A DNA stretch of 10,260 bases from Desulfobacteraceae bacterium (GCA_003354055.1 PIVQ01000203.1:1-10260), one strand, 5' to 3'. Positions 1-5,971 are shown, counted from the first letter of the stretch. Notes: generated by a model not told the origin, from the sequence alone. Numbers and translations are program-made.

Positions 1-174
1 CTGATTAAAGTTCTTCAGGACTACTATGAGAAAAACGGTATTGCTCCCATGGTACGTGTTCTGTCCAAACTGACCAAGTTCAAACTGAAACACATCTATG
101 AGCTGTTCCCCTCAGGACCCGGTAAAGGTGCCTGTAAGATGGCTGGTCTTCCCAAACCGACCGGTTGTGTATAG
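1..174 (+). CDS. dsrC: DsrC, dissimilatory sulfite reductase-associated sulfur carrier (3' end only)
   Basis: The start lies outside the window; the last 57 codons are read in frame 1 and end at TAG 172-174. The C-terminal arm reads GPGKGACKMAGLPKPTGCV, the DsrC/TusE family signature. Its two redox cysteines, ten residues apart, are encoded at 133-135 and 166-168, with the last one penultimate. In sulfate reducers DsrC is the cytoplasmic co-substrate of DsrAB: sulfite-derived sulfur ends up as a trisulfide between these two cysteines, which is then reduced by the membrane DsrMKJOP complex. Having both cysteines points to a true DsrC rather than a TusE-like protein with only the last one. The gene is closed off by a strong terminator, so it is probably a separate transcript from the genes that follow. 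Identification is confident although only about half the protein is visible. Confidence 0.95.
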   Translation: MIKVLQDYYEKNGIAPMVRVLSKLTKFKLKHIYELFPSGPGKGACKMAGLPKPTGCV

Positions 175-206
175 TAAAACTGCTCTTTAGTTTTTCTGTC
201 TAGTTT

Positions 207-240
207 ATAAAGGCCCTGTTTGTAAAAACAGGGCCTTTAT
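207..240 (+). terminator. Intrinsic terminator after dsrC
   Basis: A perfect 15-bp inverted repeat (207-221 paired with 226-240) encloses a 4-base GTAA loop. The stem core is AGGCCCTG/CAGGGCCT with A/T-rich flanks, so the T-rich 3' side of the stem (TTTAT) and the following TGTTT supply the U-tract. It lies 33 bases after the dsrC stop codon. The flanking A/T pairs are nearly symmetrical, so some activity on the other strand is possible, but no minus-strand gene needs it here. Confidence 0.9.
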
Positions 241-272
241 TGTTTCTGCGAAATAGTCAGTTGCTACGTGCC

Positions 273-280
273 AAAGGAGC
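273..280 (+). promoter_or_regulatory. Ribosome binding site that fixes the TTG start of ahbA
   Basis: The sequence AAAGGAGC holds GGAG at 276-279, ten bases before the TTG at 290. No ATG or GTG start in this frame lies between the upstream stop (254-256) and codon 45, so this site decides for the TTG start. Confidence 0.7.
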
Positions 281-289
281 TCGACACAC

Positions 290-739
290 TTGATCGACGA
301 CACCAATAAAAAAATTCTAAACAGCATTCAGGTTGATTTTCCCATCCATCCCCGGCCCTATAAAATCATTGCAGAGCGTTTAGGACTTACTGAAGATGAA
401 CTCATAGAACGCGTCAGCGCCATGAAAGAGGACTTCCTTATCCGCAGGATAGGGGGGAATTTCAGCCCGGATCGCCTCGGATATCACTCCACATTGTGTG
501 CCGCCCAGGTGGAAGAAGAGAAAATTGAACTCTTTAAACAGGTCGTGAACGCATTTCCGGGCGTAACCCACAATTATAGGCGAGACCATAAATTCAACGT
601 CTGGTTTACCTTTATCGCCCCTTCGGTTGAGATTATTGAAAAGAACCTTGCAACCATTGCTGAAAAAACCGGGGTGACCACCATTTTGAATCTGCCGGCC
701 ACCCATGTATTCAAAATTTCAGCCAATTTTAAGGTATGA
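290..739 (+). CDS. ahbA: Siroheme decarboxylase subunit, AhbA type (Lrp/AsnC-like fold)
   Basis: This 149-residue protein matches one subunit of the AhbA/AhbB siroheme decarboxylase, which removes the C12 and C18 acetate carboxyls of siroheme to give didecarboxysiroheme in the alternative heme pathway of sulfate reducers and archaea. Residues 1-50 form an AsnC-like winged-helix region. The second half has the AhbA/NirD-type HNYRRDH-FNVWFT block (residues 94-106) and ends LPATHVFKISANF. AhbB-type subunits instead carry an H-YYRP...WPY block, so I prefer AhbA; the AhbB partner is not in the window. Such genes are often misannotated as Lrp-family regulators. The start is TTG at 290 behind GGAG at 276-279; an in-frame TAG at 254-256 limits extension and the next in-frame ATG is at codon 45. 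The gene overlaps the next one by ATGA. The A/B assignment is less certain than the family. Confidence 0.82.
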   Translation: MIDDTNKKILNSIQVDFPIHPRPYKIIAERLGLTEDELIERVSAMKEDFLIRRIGGNFSPDRLGYHSTLCAAQVEEEKIELFKQVVNAFPGVTHNYRRDHKFNVWFTFIAPSVEIIEKNLATIAEKTGVTTILNLPATHVFKISANFKV

Positions 740-1542
740 CGACCCTTAGGGCGGCTCTTGCTATCCAACACTGCCCTGCCGGCAATTTTGACCATAATTT
801 TGCCCGCACTCTGGATATCATATCCGAGGCTGCCACCCGCAATGCCGACATAGTTGTTTTTCCTGAAATGAACCTTACCGGCTATGCAGCCGGTGAACAG
901 GTCCACCCAATTGCCAGCCCAATGTCTGCTGAGTGGATGAACCGACTCCAGCAGTCATCTGACGATCATAATATAATTATTCTAGCTGGATTGGTTGAAA
1001 AAGGTGAGAATGGCTGCACTTACGCCACGCATCTTGTGATTCGGCCCCACACTGACACGGCGCATTACCGTAAACTACACCTGTCTCCCTTTGAAGCCCC
1101 GTACTTTACCCCTGGTAGCGAGGTTAGGGTTTTTGAGGAGAAAGACGTTCGTTTTGGGGTTCAACTCTGTTACGATGCGCATTTTCCGGAATTGTCAACG
1201 GCGATGGCATTGAAGAACGCAGATATCATCTTCATCCCACATGCTTCTCCCAGAGGCAGTTCTAAGGATAAATTCAACTCCTGGATGCGACATTTGACAG
1301 CCAGGGCATTTGATAACGGTGTTTTTGTTGTTGCTGTGAATCAAACCGGTGAAAATGGACGTGGATTGAAATTCCCGGGGTTAGCCCTTGTGATCGGGCC
1401 GGACGGTCATATGATATCAAAAAACACAGAAAATCTGGAAACCATTCACATAGTGGATTTGGATCTTTCCGCCCTGGATCGGGTCAGGTCTCACAAGATG
1501 CGGTATTTTCTCCCCAACCGCCGGGCAAATCTAATTGATTGA
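736..1542 (+). CDS. Nitrilase-superfamily carbon-nitrogen hydrolase (amidase)
   Basis: A 268-residue single-domain enzyme of the carbon-nitrogen hydrolase family (PF00795), the usual length for Nit-type amidases. The catalytic triad is complete: Glu44 in VFPEMNLTGY, Lys113 in YRKLHLSPFE and Cys145 in QLCYDAHFPE. A further conserved-looking stretch is FIPHASPRG near residues 166-173. There is no signal peptide, so it should act in the cytoplasm, hydrolysing a small amide or nitrile through a cysteine thioester; the substrate cannot be read from the sequence. Its ATG lies inside the end of ahbA (ATGA overlap) with no proper Shine-Dalgarno sequence of its own, suggesting translational coupling. 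It could be a general repair enzyme (omega-amidase or deaminated-glutathione amidase type) or have a role tied to its siroheme-related neighbour. Family is firm, substrate unknown. Confidence 0.9.
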   Translation: MTTLRAALAIQHCPAGNFDHNFARTLDIISEAATRNADIVVFPEMNLTGYAAGEQVHPIASPMSAEWMNRLQQSSDDHNIIILAGLVEKGENGCTYATHLVIRPHTDTAHYRKLHLSPFEAPYFTPGSEVRVFEEKDVRFGVQLCYDAHFPELSTAMALKNADIIFIPHASPRGSSKDKFNSWMRHLTARAFDNGVFVVAVNQTGENGRGLKFPGLALVIGPDGHMISKNTENLETIHIVDLDLSALDRVRSHKMRYFLPNRRANLID

Positions 1543-1584
1543 GAGTTCTAGCGAGAACAGTAAAATCAATGACACGTCCCTTTT

Positions 1585-1620
1585 CCCGCTCTTCCCGCTC
1601 TTCTCGCGTCTCTCGCTTTA
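1585..1620. repeat. Four imperfect 9-bp tandem units between convergent genes
   Basis: The units are CCCGCTCTT (1585-1593), CCCGCTCTT (1594-1602), CTCGCGTCT (1603-1611) and CTCGCTTTA (1612-1620). The first two are identical and the others drift. The tract is pyrimidine-rich on the plus strand, and the last unit includes the mlaA stop codon (1618-1620, minus strand). A short hairpin with GTTCT/AGAAC arms (1545-1549/1554-1558) sits just after the amidase stop codon. Neither is a convincing intrinsic terminator for this convergent junction. Confidence 0.55.
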
Positions 1621-2466
1621 TTGCTTGATCAATGATCTTCTGTTCTGGATATAGGCATTGCGGATGGCCACATAAGGATCCAGAGACGCATCTTTCAGAG
1701 CTTCATAATCCCCGATTCTAAAAGAAGTCCTGTTGGTTTTATCCAGAGCCCAGAGTCCCCATGAAAGTTCCCACGGCTCTGCATAGTTGATTGGTGTGAT
1801 GAACCAGTCCCCTGCCCTGCCCACGGCATCCCTGAGCGTTGAAGGGCCCAGAATCGGTAAAACCAGGTAGAATCCGTCTCCAATATTGTAGGATCCAAGG
1901 GTTTGGCCCAGGTCCTCGTCATGTAGCCGGATATCCATATGTTTCTGGGCAAAGTTGTTGAATCCAAGTATACCGATGGTGGAGTTAACAAAAAAGGCTG
2001 AAAATTCATTAGCGGCGGCTTCACCTTTGCCCTGAAACACGTTATTGACAAAGCGGACCGGAAACAGAAGATTGTGGAAGAAGTTGTTGATTCCGCTTCT
2101 TACCGGGGTGGGGACAATAAATTTGTATCCCTGGGCAATGGGCTTTATTCCGTAGAAGTATAGATAATCATTGACCGTGTACATGGCATAGTTGAAATGG
2201 TAGAGGGGGTCCGCTACCATTTGCTGGTCGTAGGTTTCTGTATCATATTCATCAAAAAAATCGTCACTGAGGTCGTCTTCGTCTGTCTGGGCCGGGGCTA
2301 CAGCCGTTTCTTCTGATTCTGCTTTTACTTCAGGGGTGACCTGAGCCAAGATCAGAGCAGGTTGATCCGATTCCAAATTCTTTTTCCAGTCGTCTTTTGC
2401 CAGGGCATAACCGCTTGAAACGCAAAAGATCATACAGCCGAGCAATAGCGCCAGGATATTTTTCAT
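1618..2466 (-). CDS. mlaA: MlaA (VacJ) outer-membrane phospholipid-removal component
   Basis: A 282-residue MlaA/VacJ protein (PF04333). The family core begins with DPLYHFNYAMYTVND (residues 86-100) and contains NNFFHNLLFPVRFVNN (127-142), the conserved EFSAFFVNSTIGILG segment (154-168) and LPILGPSTLRD (203-213). MlaA forms a ring in the inner leaflet of the outer membrane and passes mislocalised outer-leaflet phospholipids to periplasmic MlaC. Residues 44-80 form an acidic, poorly conserved linker (TDEDDLSDDFFDEYD). The N-terminus is a signal peptide, but the only lipobox-like motif, LLGC, ends at Cys11, unusually close to the start; a signal peptidase I site at ALA-K (21-24) fits better. 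An in-frame TGA two codons upstream rules out a longer start. The start overlaps the mlaC stop by ATGA, so it is the last, coupled gene of the operon. Confidence 0.93.
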   Translation of the reverse strand: MKNILALLLGCMIFCVSSGYALAKDDWKKNLESDQPALILAQVTPEVKAESEETAVAPAQTDEDDLSDDFFDEYDTETYDQQMVADPLYHFNYAMYTVNDYLYFYGIKPIAQGYKFIVPTPVRSGINNFFHNLLFPVRFVNNVFQGKGEAAANEFSAFFVNSTIGILGFNNFAQKHMDIRLHDEDLGQTLGSYNIGDGFYLVLPILGPSTLRDAVGRAGDWFITPINYAEPWELSWGLWALDKTNRTSFRIGDYEALKDASLDPYVAIRNAYIQNRRSLIKQ

Positions 2467-3107
2467 TGGTCAACCTTTTCCCTTAATTGAGTGATAATGT
2501 CTTCTGGGGTTAGTGAAACCTGCTGTCTGTATTGTTCCCTGTAGTTGGCAGCCATGGACACGCCTTCAATCTTTATATCATAGATTTTCCATTCCGATGA
2601 ATGGCGCTGTATCATTCTGTAAACAATGGGAACGTGAAGATCTCCTTTTACCAGCTCCGTAAAAATATCGGTTCTGAATATGTTTTTCTTAGGTTTTAAA
2701 GGTCGGGTGCTCAGGTAAAGAATGCTTACATTTTGCACATCCTGTCCGGCAAGTTTTGGGAAATATGTTTTTGAGATCAATTTTGAAAAATAGTGTATAA
2801 ATTCCTCACGCTGCTCGTCTGAAAAAGATCTGTATTTTACTCCCAGAGCCAGCATGGAAAAGGTTTTAAAATCAAAGATTTCAAGCCCTTTATCATATAG
2901 GGCCTGCTCCTGGATAGAAGGATCTGCAATCAAGGCCGGGTCTCTTACAATATCCAGAACTTCGCCCACACTGACTTTAAGATGGGACTCAGCCTGGGCT
3001 GCCTTTTCCTTGGCCATGGCATCAATGCTTGCCGATACAACACTCGTCACCAGTAAAAGAGGTAAGAGACACCCACTGATTATCAAAAGGTTCTTAAATG
3101 ATTTCAT
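2463..3107 (-). CDS. mlaC: MlaC periplasmic phospholipid-binding carrier
   Basis: A 214-residue MlaC/Ttg2D family protein (PF05494), the normal length. A Sec signal peptide covers roughly residues 1-26 (Lys-rich start, LLIISGCLLPLLLVTSVV core, cleavage near VSA-S), placing it in the periplasm. Family marks include IFDFKTFSMLALG (77-89), the YRSFSDEQREEFIHYFSKLI segment (92-111) and the C-terminal WKIYDIKIEGVS...NYREQ block (173-192). It should carry phospholipid between MlaA in the outer membrane and the MlaD-MlaE-MlaF complex in the inner membrane. The minus-strand sequence before the ATG carries AGGA at a normal distance; the gene follows mlaD by 16 bases and its stop overlaps the mlaA start. 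Confidence 0.93.
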   Translation of the reverse strand: MKSFKNLLIISGCLLPLLLVTSVVSASIDAMAKEKAAQAESHLKVSVGEVLDIVRDPALIADPSIQEQALYDKGLEIFDFKTFSMLALGVKYRSFSDEQREEFIHYFSKLISKTYFPKLAGQDVQNVSILYLSTRPLKPKKNIFRTDIFTELVKGDLHVPIVYRMIQRHSSEWKIYDIKIEGVSMAANYREQYRQQVSLTPEDIITQLREKVDQ

Positions 3108-3123
3108 CTTCTATCCTGAACGG

Positions 3124-3576
3124 TTATGGGTTTTCATCACTGAAAATAAATTTTCTGATCAGGGACTCGATATCAAGAGAGGATTCCGTATTGTAGACTT
3201 CATCTCCGTCTTCAAGCATGATGTCACTACCTCCCGGTAAGATAGCAATATATTTTTCGCCTATTATACCAGAAGTTTTCACCGAGGCAATACTATCTTC
3301 TGAGATTTCCATGGAATTGTTAATGTTGAAAACCACTTTTGCCACCAACCGTTCCCTGTCAATAGTGATTTGCGATACATTGCCGATCTCTACCCCGGCT
3401 ACTTCCACCCTGGCCCCTGATTTAAGTCCGGAGGCAGATGAGAAAAACCCATGGATGGCATACTGGTTTCCGGGAAATATGCTGAAATTACCTATAACCA
3501 ATACCAGATATCCGATACAGAAGAATCCGACCAGAACAAATATTCCCACATAGAGTTCAATGTTTTTTTTCTTCAT
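3124..3576 (-). CDS. mlaD: MlaD, MCE-domain substrate-binding subunit
   Basis: A 150-residue MCE protein (PF02470) with one N-terminal membrane anchor (about residues 8-29, LYVGIFVLVGFFCIGYLVLV) and a single periplasmic MCE domain (about 38-116). Key segments are the GLKSGARVEVAGVEIGNV motif (50-67) and the TSGIIGEKYIAILPG strand pair (101-115). In the known complex, six MlaD copies form a ring with a hydrophobic tunnel on top of MlaE. The tail after the MCE domain is short (about 34 residues), making the protein shorter than the 183-residue E. coli MlaD; it still has an amphipathic stretch, ESLIRKFIF, that could line the pore. An AAGGA ribosome binding site precedes the ATG at 3576. A gap of 51 bases separates it from mlaF. 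Confidence 0.94.
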   Translation of the reverse strand: MKKKNIELYVGIFVLVGFFCIGYLVLVIGNFSIFPGNQYAIHGFFSSASGLKSGARVEVAGVEIGNVSQITIDRERLVAKVVFNINNSMEISEDSIASVKTSGIIGEKYIAILPGGSDIMLEDGDEVYNTESSLDIESLIRKFIFSDENP

Positions 3577-3627
3577 AAAGCATCCTTAAAAATTTTAGAC
3601 AGCATTTTAGCTGTCACCTCAAAGAGT

Positions 3628-4368
3628 CTAACTTTCTTTTCCCTGAATAAAGGCATTGACGATGTCGCTGTGTGAATGGAGAATCTCTTCCGTATTGCCT
3701 TCAAAGATAATTTTTCCTTTGTCCAGCATGGCAATATGCTGGGTGATTTCGAAAATTTCAGGGATATCATGACTAACAATGACTGCTGTAAATCCGAATT
3801 GTTTCTGGTATTCTGCAATCATATTATGGATGTTATTTCTCCGGACCGGATCCAGACCTGTGGTGGGTTCGTCAAAGAGCACCGCCTTTGGATCTGTGAT
3901 CAGGGCCCGTGCGAGGGCGACCCGTTTTCGCATTCCGCCCGATAGCTGGGAAGGGTACTTGCCCTCTGTTCCTTCCAGCCCGAGTATAACAATTTTTTCT
4001 TTTACCTTCCGGGGGATATCCATGTCCGGGACCTGTTTTTTTTCGGTGAGCGGCAGGGCAATATTTTCATATACATTTAAAAAATCAAACAGGGCATTGT
4101 CCTGGAACATATAGGAGATTTCTTTGTGAAACCCATGCTTTGTTTTTTTGTTCATCAGGTTTAGGGGTTCTCCCCTGATCAGCAATTGTCCGGAGTCCTG
4201 GTTGAGCAGCCCGATAATGTGTTTAAGCAGTACTGACTTGCCCGTACCGCTTTTACCTATCACAGCCGTAATCTCTCCCTTATGAATGGACAAATTGATT
4301 CCGTTGAGCACGCAATTTTGGTCAAACCTTTTGTGTACGTCAATGAATTGAATAAAGGGTTTTGACAT
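3628..4368 (-). CDS. mlaF: MlaF, ABC transporter ATPase of the Mla system
   Basis: A 246-residue ABC ATPase with all catalytic motifs: Walker A GKSGTGKS (38-45), Q-loop Gln89 in MFQDNALF, signature LSGGM (142-146) followed by RKRVALARAL, Walker B AVLFDE (162-167) with the PTTGLDP D-loop, and the switch His200 in VSHD. The Ser-Val after the Walker A lysine (GKSVLLKHIIGL) and the GGMRKRVALARA version of the signature are typical of the MlaF/Mkl group that pairs with MlaE-type permeases. It powers lipid movement across the inner membrane. It starts 3 bases after the mlaE stop and has no obvious ribosome binding site, so coupled translation is likely. In E. coli the ATPase is stabilised by the STAS protein MlaB; no mlaB gene is present here. 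Confidence 0.95.
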   Translation of the reverse strand: MSKPFIQFIDVHKRFDQNCVLNGINLSIHKGEITAVIGKSGTGKSVLLKHIIGLLNQDSGQLLIRGEPLNLMNKKTKHGFHKEISYMFQDNALFDFLNVYENIALPLTEKKQVPDMDIPRKVKEKIVILGLEGTEGKYPSQLSGGMRKRVALARALITDPKAVLFDEPTTGLDPVRRNNIHNMIAEYQKQFGFTAVIVSHDIPEIFEITQHIAMLDKGKIIFEGNTEEILHSHSDIVNAFIQGKES

Positions 4369-4371
4369 GGT

Positions 4372-5163
4372 TTACACCAGAATAAAGGTAATAATATAGT
4401 CGGAGATCAATATCATAATACACGAATTGACCACGGCATTGGTGGTAGCAAGAGAGACACCTTTGGCCCCCTGGGCCTGCTCTTGTCCCATATGAGCAAA
4501 GTATCCCCTGAAACAGCATATGGTGGTAACGATAACGGAAAAGACCAAAGCCTTTACAAATCCACCGTTTATATCAGACATGGTTATGCTGGAAACAACC
4601 TTGTCCATGTAAACGGACGGGCCGATACCCAGCATAAGGGAACCGGTCAGATACCCCCCGAAAATACCCACCAGATCAAATAATGCGGTCAGCAGCGGAT
4701 AACTGATCAGGGCTGCTACCAGGCGGGGAGAAAAGGTAAATCGTACTGGGTGGATTCCCATGGTTTCCAGAGCATCAATTTGTTCGGACATCCGCATCAC
4801 ACCTATTTCAGCAGCCATGGCAGATCCGGCCCTGGCTGCAATCATAATAGCGGAAAGCACAGGTCCCAGCTCCCTGATCATGGTCATGGCAACAGCAGAA
4901 CCTAAGGCCGCTTCCGAACCAAATCTGACCAGGGTGTGATACCCTTGCAGCCCTAAAACCATACCTGTGAACAGTCCGGTCAGCGCAATTACAAACATTG
5001 ATTTTGCTCCGATAAACCAGATCTGTTCCAAAATTTTTGAGGACTGGAATGGAGCGGTAAATACCTGGGCAAATCCTGAAATTAGAAAAATGGCCAATCG
5101 TCCGGCATTTTCTGCTGTATAAATGGCGTCTGCCCCAAGTATTTCCAACCGATGTCTGATCAT
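4372..5163 (-). CDS. mlaE: MlaE permease of the Mla ABC transporter
   Basis: A 263-residue MlaE/YrbE permease (PF02405), the usual length. An amphipathic N-terminal interfacial helix (about 1-35) precedes the membrane helices. Family motifs include GLFTGMVLGLQGYHTL (63-78), RELGPVLSAIMIAARAGSAM (97-116) and AEIGVMRMSEQIDALETMG (118-136), the cytoplasmic coupling region that contacts MlaF. The hydrophobic stretches of the C-terminal half are about 147-183, 203-217 and 241-262. It forms the dimeric membrane core beneath the MlaD ring. It is first in the operon. The N-terminus lines up with the E. coli protein, which supports the ATG at 5163, although no Shine-Dalgarno sequence precedes it. No STAS domain is fused. 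Confidence 0.94.
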   Translation of the reverse strand: MIRHRLEILGADAIYTAENAGRLAIFLISGFAQVFTAPFQSSKILEQIWFIGAKSMFVIALTGLFTGMVLGLQGYHTLVRFGSEAALGSAVAMTMIRELGPVLSAIMIAARAGSAMAAEIGVMRMSEQIDALETMGIHPVRFTFSPRLVAALISYPLLTALFDLVGIFGGYLTGSLMLGIGPSVYMDKVVSSITMSDINGGFVKALVFSVIVTTICCFRGYFAHMGQEQAQGAKGVSLATTNAVVNSCIMILISDYIITFILV

Positions 5164-5169
5164 ACAGGG

Positions 5170-5198
5170 CTTATATAAAGTTTGACATGAAATTACAA
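5170..5198 (-). promoter_or_regulatory. Candidate sigma70-type promoter of the mla operon
   Basis: On the minus strand, TTGTAA (5198-5193) and TATAAG (5175-5170) are separated by 17 bases and match the -35/-10 consensus at 4 of 6 and 5 of 6 positions. Transcription would begin about 6-7 bases further, at or next to the mlaE ATG (5163). That would make a leaderless or nearly leaderless mRNA, consistent with the absence of a ribosome binding site. This is pattern matching only. Confidence 0.4.
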
Positions 5199-5400
5199 GT
5201 GGGCAGATAGTGAGAAATCGTAGAGAATTAGATGAAATTTGTAAAAAAGTGTGAAAGGAATTGACACGTAGAGAAAAAACAAATACGTATTAATAAAATC
5301 CACACGGATATTATCAGGCCCTGACTAAAAAACAGATCCGATCACACCCTACCAAGATTGATCAAAGTATCAGGGCAGTGTTAACCCACATTATAGAATC

Positions 5401-5406
5401 AGGAGG
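5401..5406 (+). promoter_or_regulatory. Strong ribosome binding site of the RHH gene
   Basis: A full AGGAGG lies five bases before the ATG at 5412. It is the strongest such site in the window and overlaps the third ATCAGG copy, so a protein bound there could also affect access to this site. Confidence 0.8.
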
Positions 5407-5411
5407 GCAAT

Positions 5412-5885
5412 ATGGCCCAGAAAATCACCCTGAGTATTCCGGATATGCTCCATGAAAAAGTGACTGAATGGCGCAGTTCATTCAATTTTTCGAAAATGTT
5501 CCAGGAGGCACTGACAGAAGCCATTCAAAAGAAAGAAGAACTGCAGAAACGGTTTGCTGAAGAGTTTGATATGCCGGATATTGTCAAACGGTTACGCGAG
5601 GAGAAACTGGACTGGGAGAACAATTACTACAAAGTGGGGAAGAATAAGGGCATGCGCTGGGCCAAATCAGCCCATTATGAAGATCTGTTATACGTGCTTC
5701 ATTATGAGAATACGTATGAACTCATCGGGCACGCAGATTACAAATCTTATTTCCAGGATATTTATGAAGCCCATGATTTGGGAAAATATTCCTCAGAAGG
5801 CGGTGTTGATCATGAACGCAAATTTATGGACGGCTGGTTTGACGGGGTAAATTCATTCTGGAATGAGGTCAAAGAGCAAATATAA
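5412..5885 (+). CDS. Ribbon-helix-helix (CopG-like) protein of unknown function
   Basis: A 157-residue cytoplasmic protein. Residues 3-43 look like a ribbon-helix-helix DNA-binding unit: a short strand KITLSIP, a first helix DMLHEKVTEWRSS, a turn with NFS, and a second helix KMFQEALTEAIQKKEEL that runs into a charged helix to about residue 70. The rest (about 71-157) is rich in aromatic and charged residues, with NKGMRWAKSAHYEDLLYVLHY (78-98) and a C-terminal FMDGWFDGVNSFWNEV motif (138-153). I do not recognise that part, and it is longer than the tail of a simple CopG or antitoxin protein. No toxin gene is adjacent. The next gene, 86 bases downstream on the same strand, is the giant activase-like protein, so the likely roles are a local regulator or autoregulator. 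The ATG follows a strong AGGAGG. The RHH call is by pattern; the function is open. Confidence 0.75.
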   Translation: MAQKITLSIPDMLHEKVTEWRSSFNFSKMFQEALTEAIQKKEELQKRFAEEFDMPDIVKRLREEKLDWENNYYKVGKNKGMRWAKSAHYEDLLYVLHYENTYELIGHADYKSYFQDIYEAHDLGKYSSEGGVDHERKFMDGWFDGVNSFWNEVKEQI

Positions 5886-5971
5886 AGCCCCAATATTAGA
5901 TTTCAAAGTCTCAAGGACACCTCAAATTCAACCGCTGAAAAAGAGCTATATTTACGGAGCGATACATAAAG

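Larger units (their letters stand above)
5164..5411. other. Divergent intergenic region between the mla operon and the RHH gene
   Basis: These 248 bases hold no gene I can support and are A/T-rich on the mla side. Two TTGACA boxes point rightward (5182-5187 and 5261-5266), but neither has a good -10 box at normal spacing. The right half contains short symmetrical elements: TCAGGCCCTGA (5314-5324), TTGATCAA (5358-5365) and GTTAAC (5380-5385). The direct repeat ATCAGG occurs at 5313-5318, 5369-5374 and 5398-5403, the last overlapping the ribosome binding site of the next gene. These could be operators for the RHH protein encoded next door, but that is inference. Confidence 0.5.

Noticed and set aside
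290..430. The AsnC-like helix-turn-helix at the N-terminus of the 290-739 protein could mean a transcriptional regulator.
   Set aside because: The HNYRRDH-FNVWFT block and the C-terminal end match siroheme decarboxylase subunits, which share the Lrp/AsnC fold; the sulfate-reducer context also favours the enzyme.
3573..3818. An 81-codon minus-strand reading frame overlapping the end of mlaF and the mlaF-mlaD gap.
   Set aside because: It overlaps most of the conserved 3' part of mlaF in another frame and has no recognisable protein features.
5182..5211. TTGACA at 5182-5187 followed by GATAGT as a rightward promoter.
   Set aside because: The -10 match is only 4 of 6 at 18-base spacing, it lies about 200 bases from the RHH start, and chance matches are likely in this A/T-rich stretch.
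5232..5264. A ten-codon reading frame starting with ATG in the divergent intergenic region as a leader peptide.
   Set aside because: It has no ribosome binding site, no regulatory codon run and no attenuator-like hairpin after it.
5261..5296. TTGACA at 5261-5266 with an A/T-rich TATTAA at 5288-5293 as the promoter of the RHH gene.
   Set aside because: The spacing is 21 bases, well outside the usual 16-18, and at 17 bases the sequence is TACGTA, a poor -10 box.
5412..5885. The RHH gene as an antitoxin of a toxin-antitoxin pair.
   Set aside because: No small toxin-like gene is adjacent on either side, and the protein is about twice the length of typical RHH antitoxins with a structured-looking C-terminal part.
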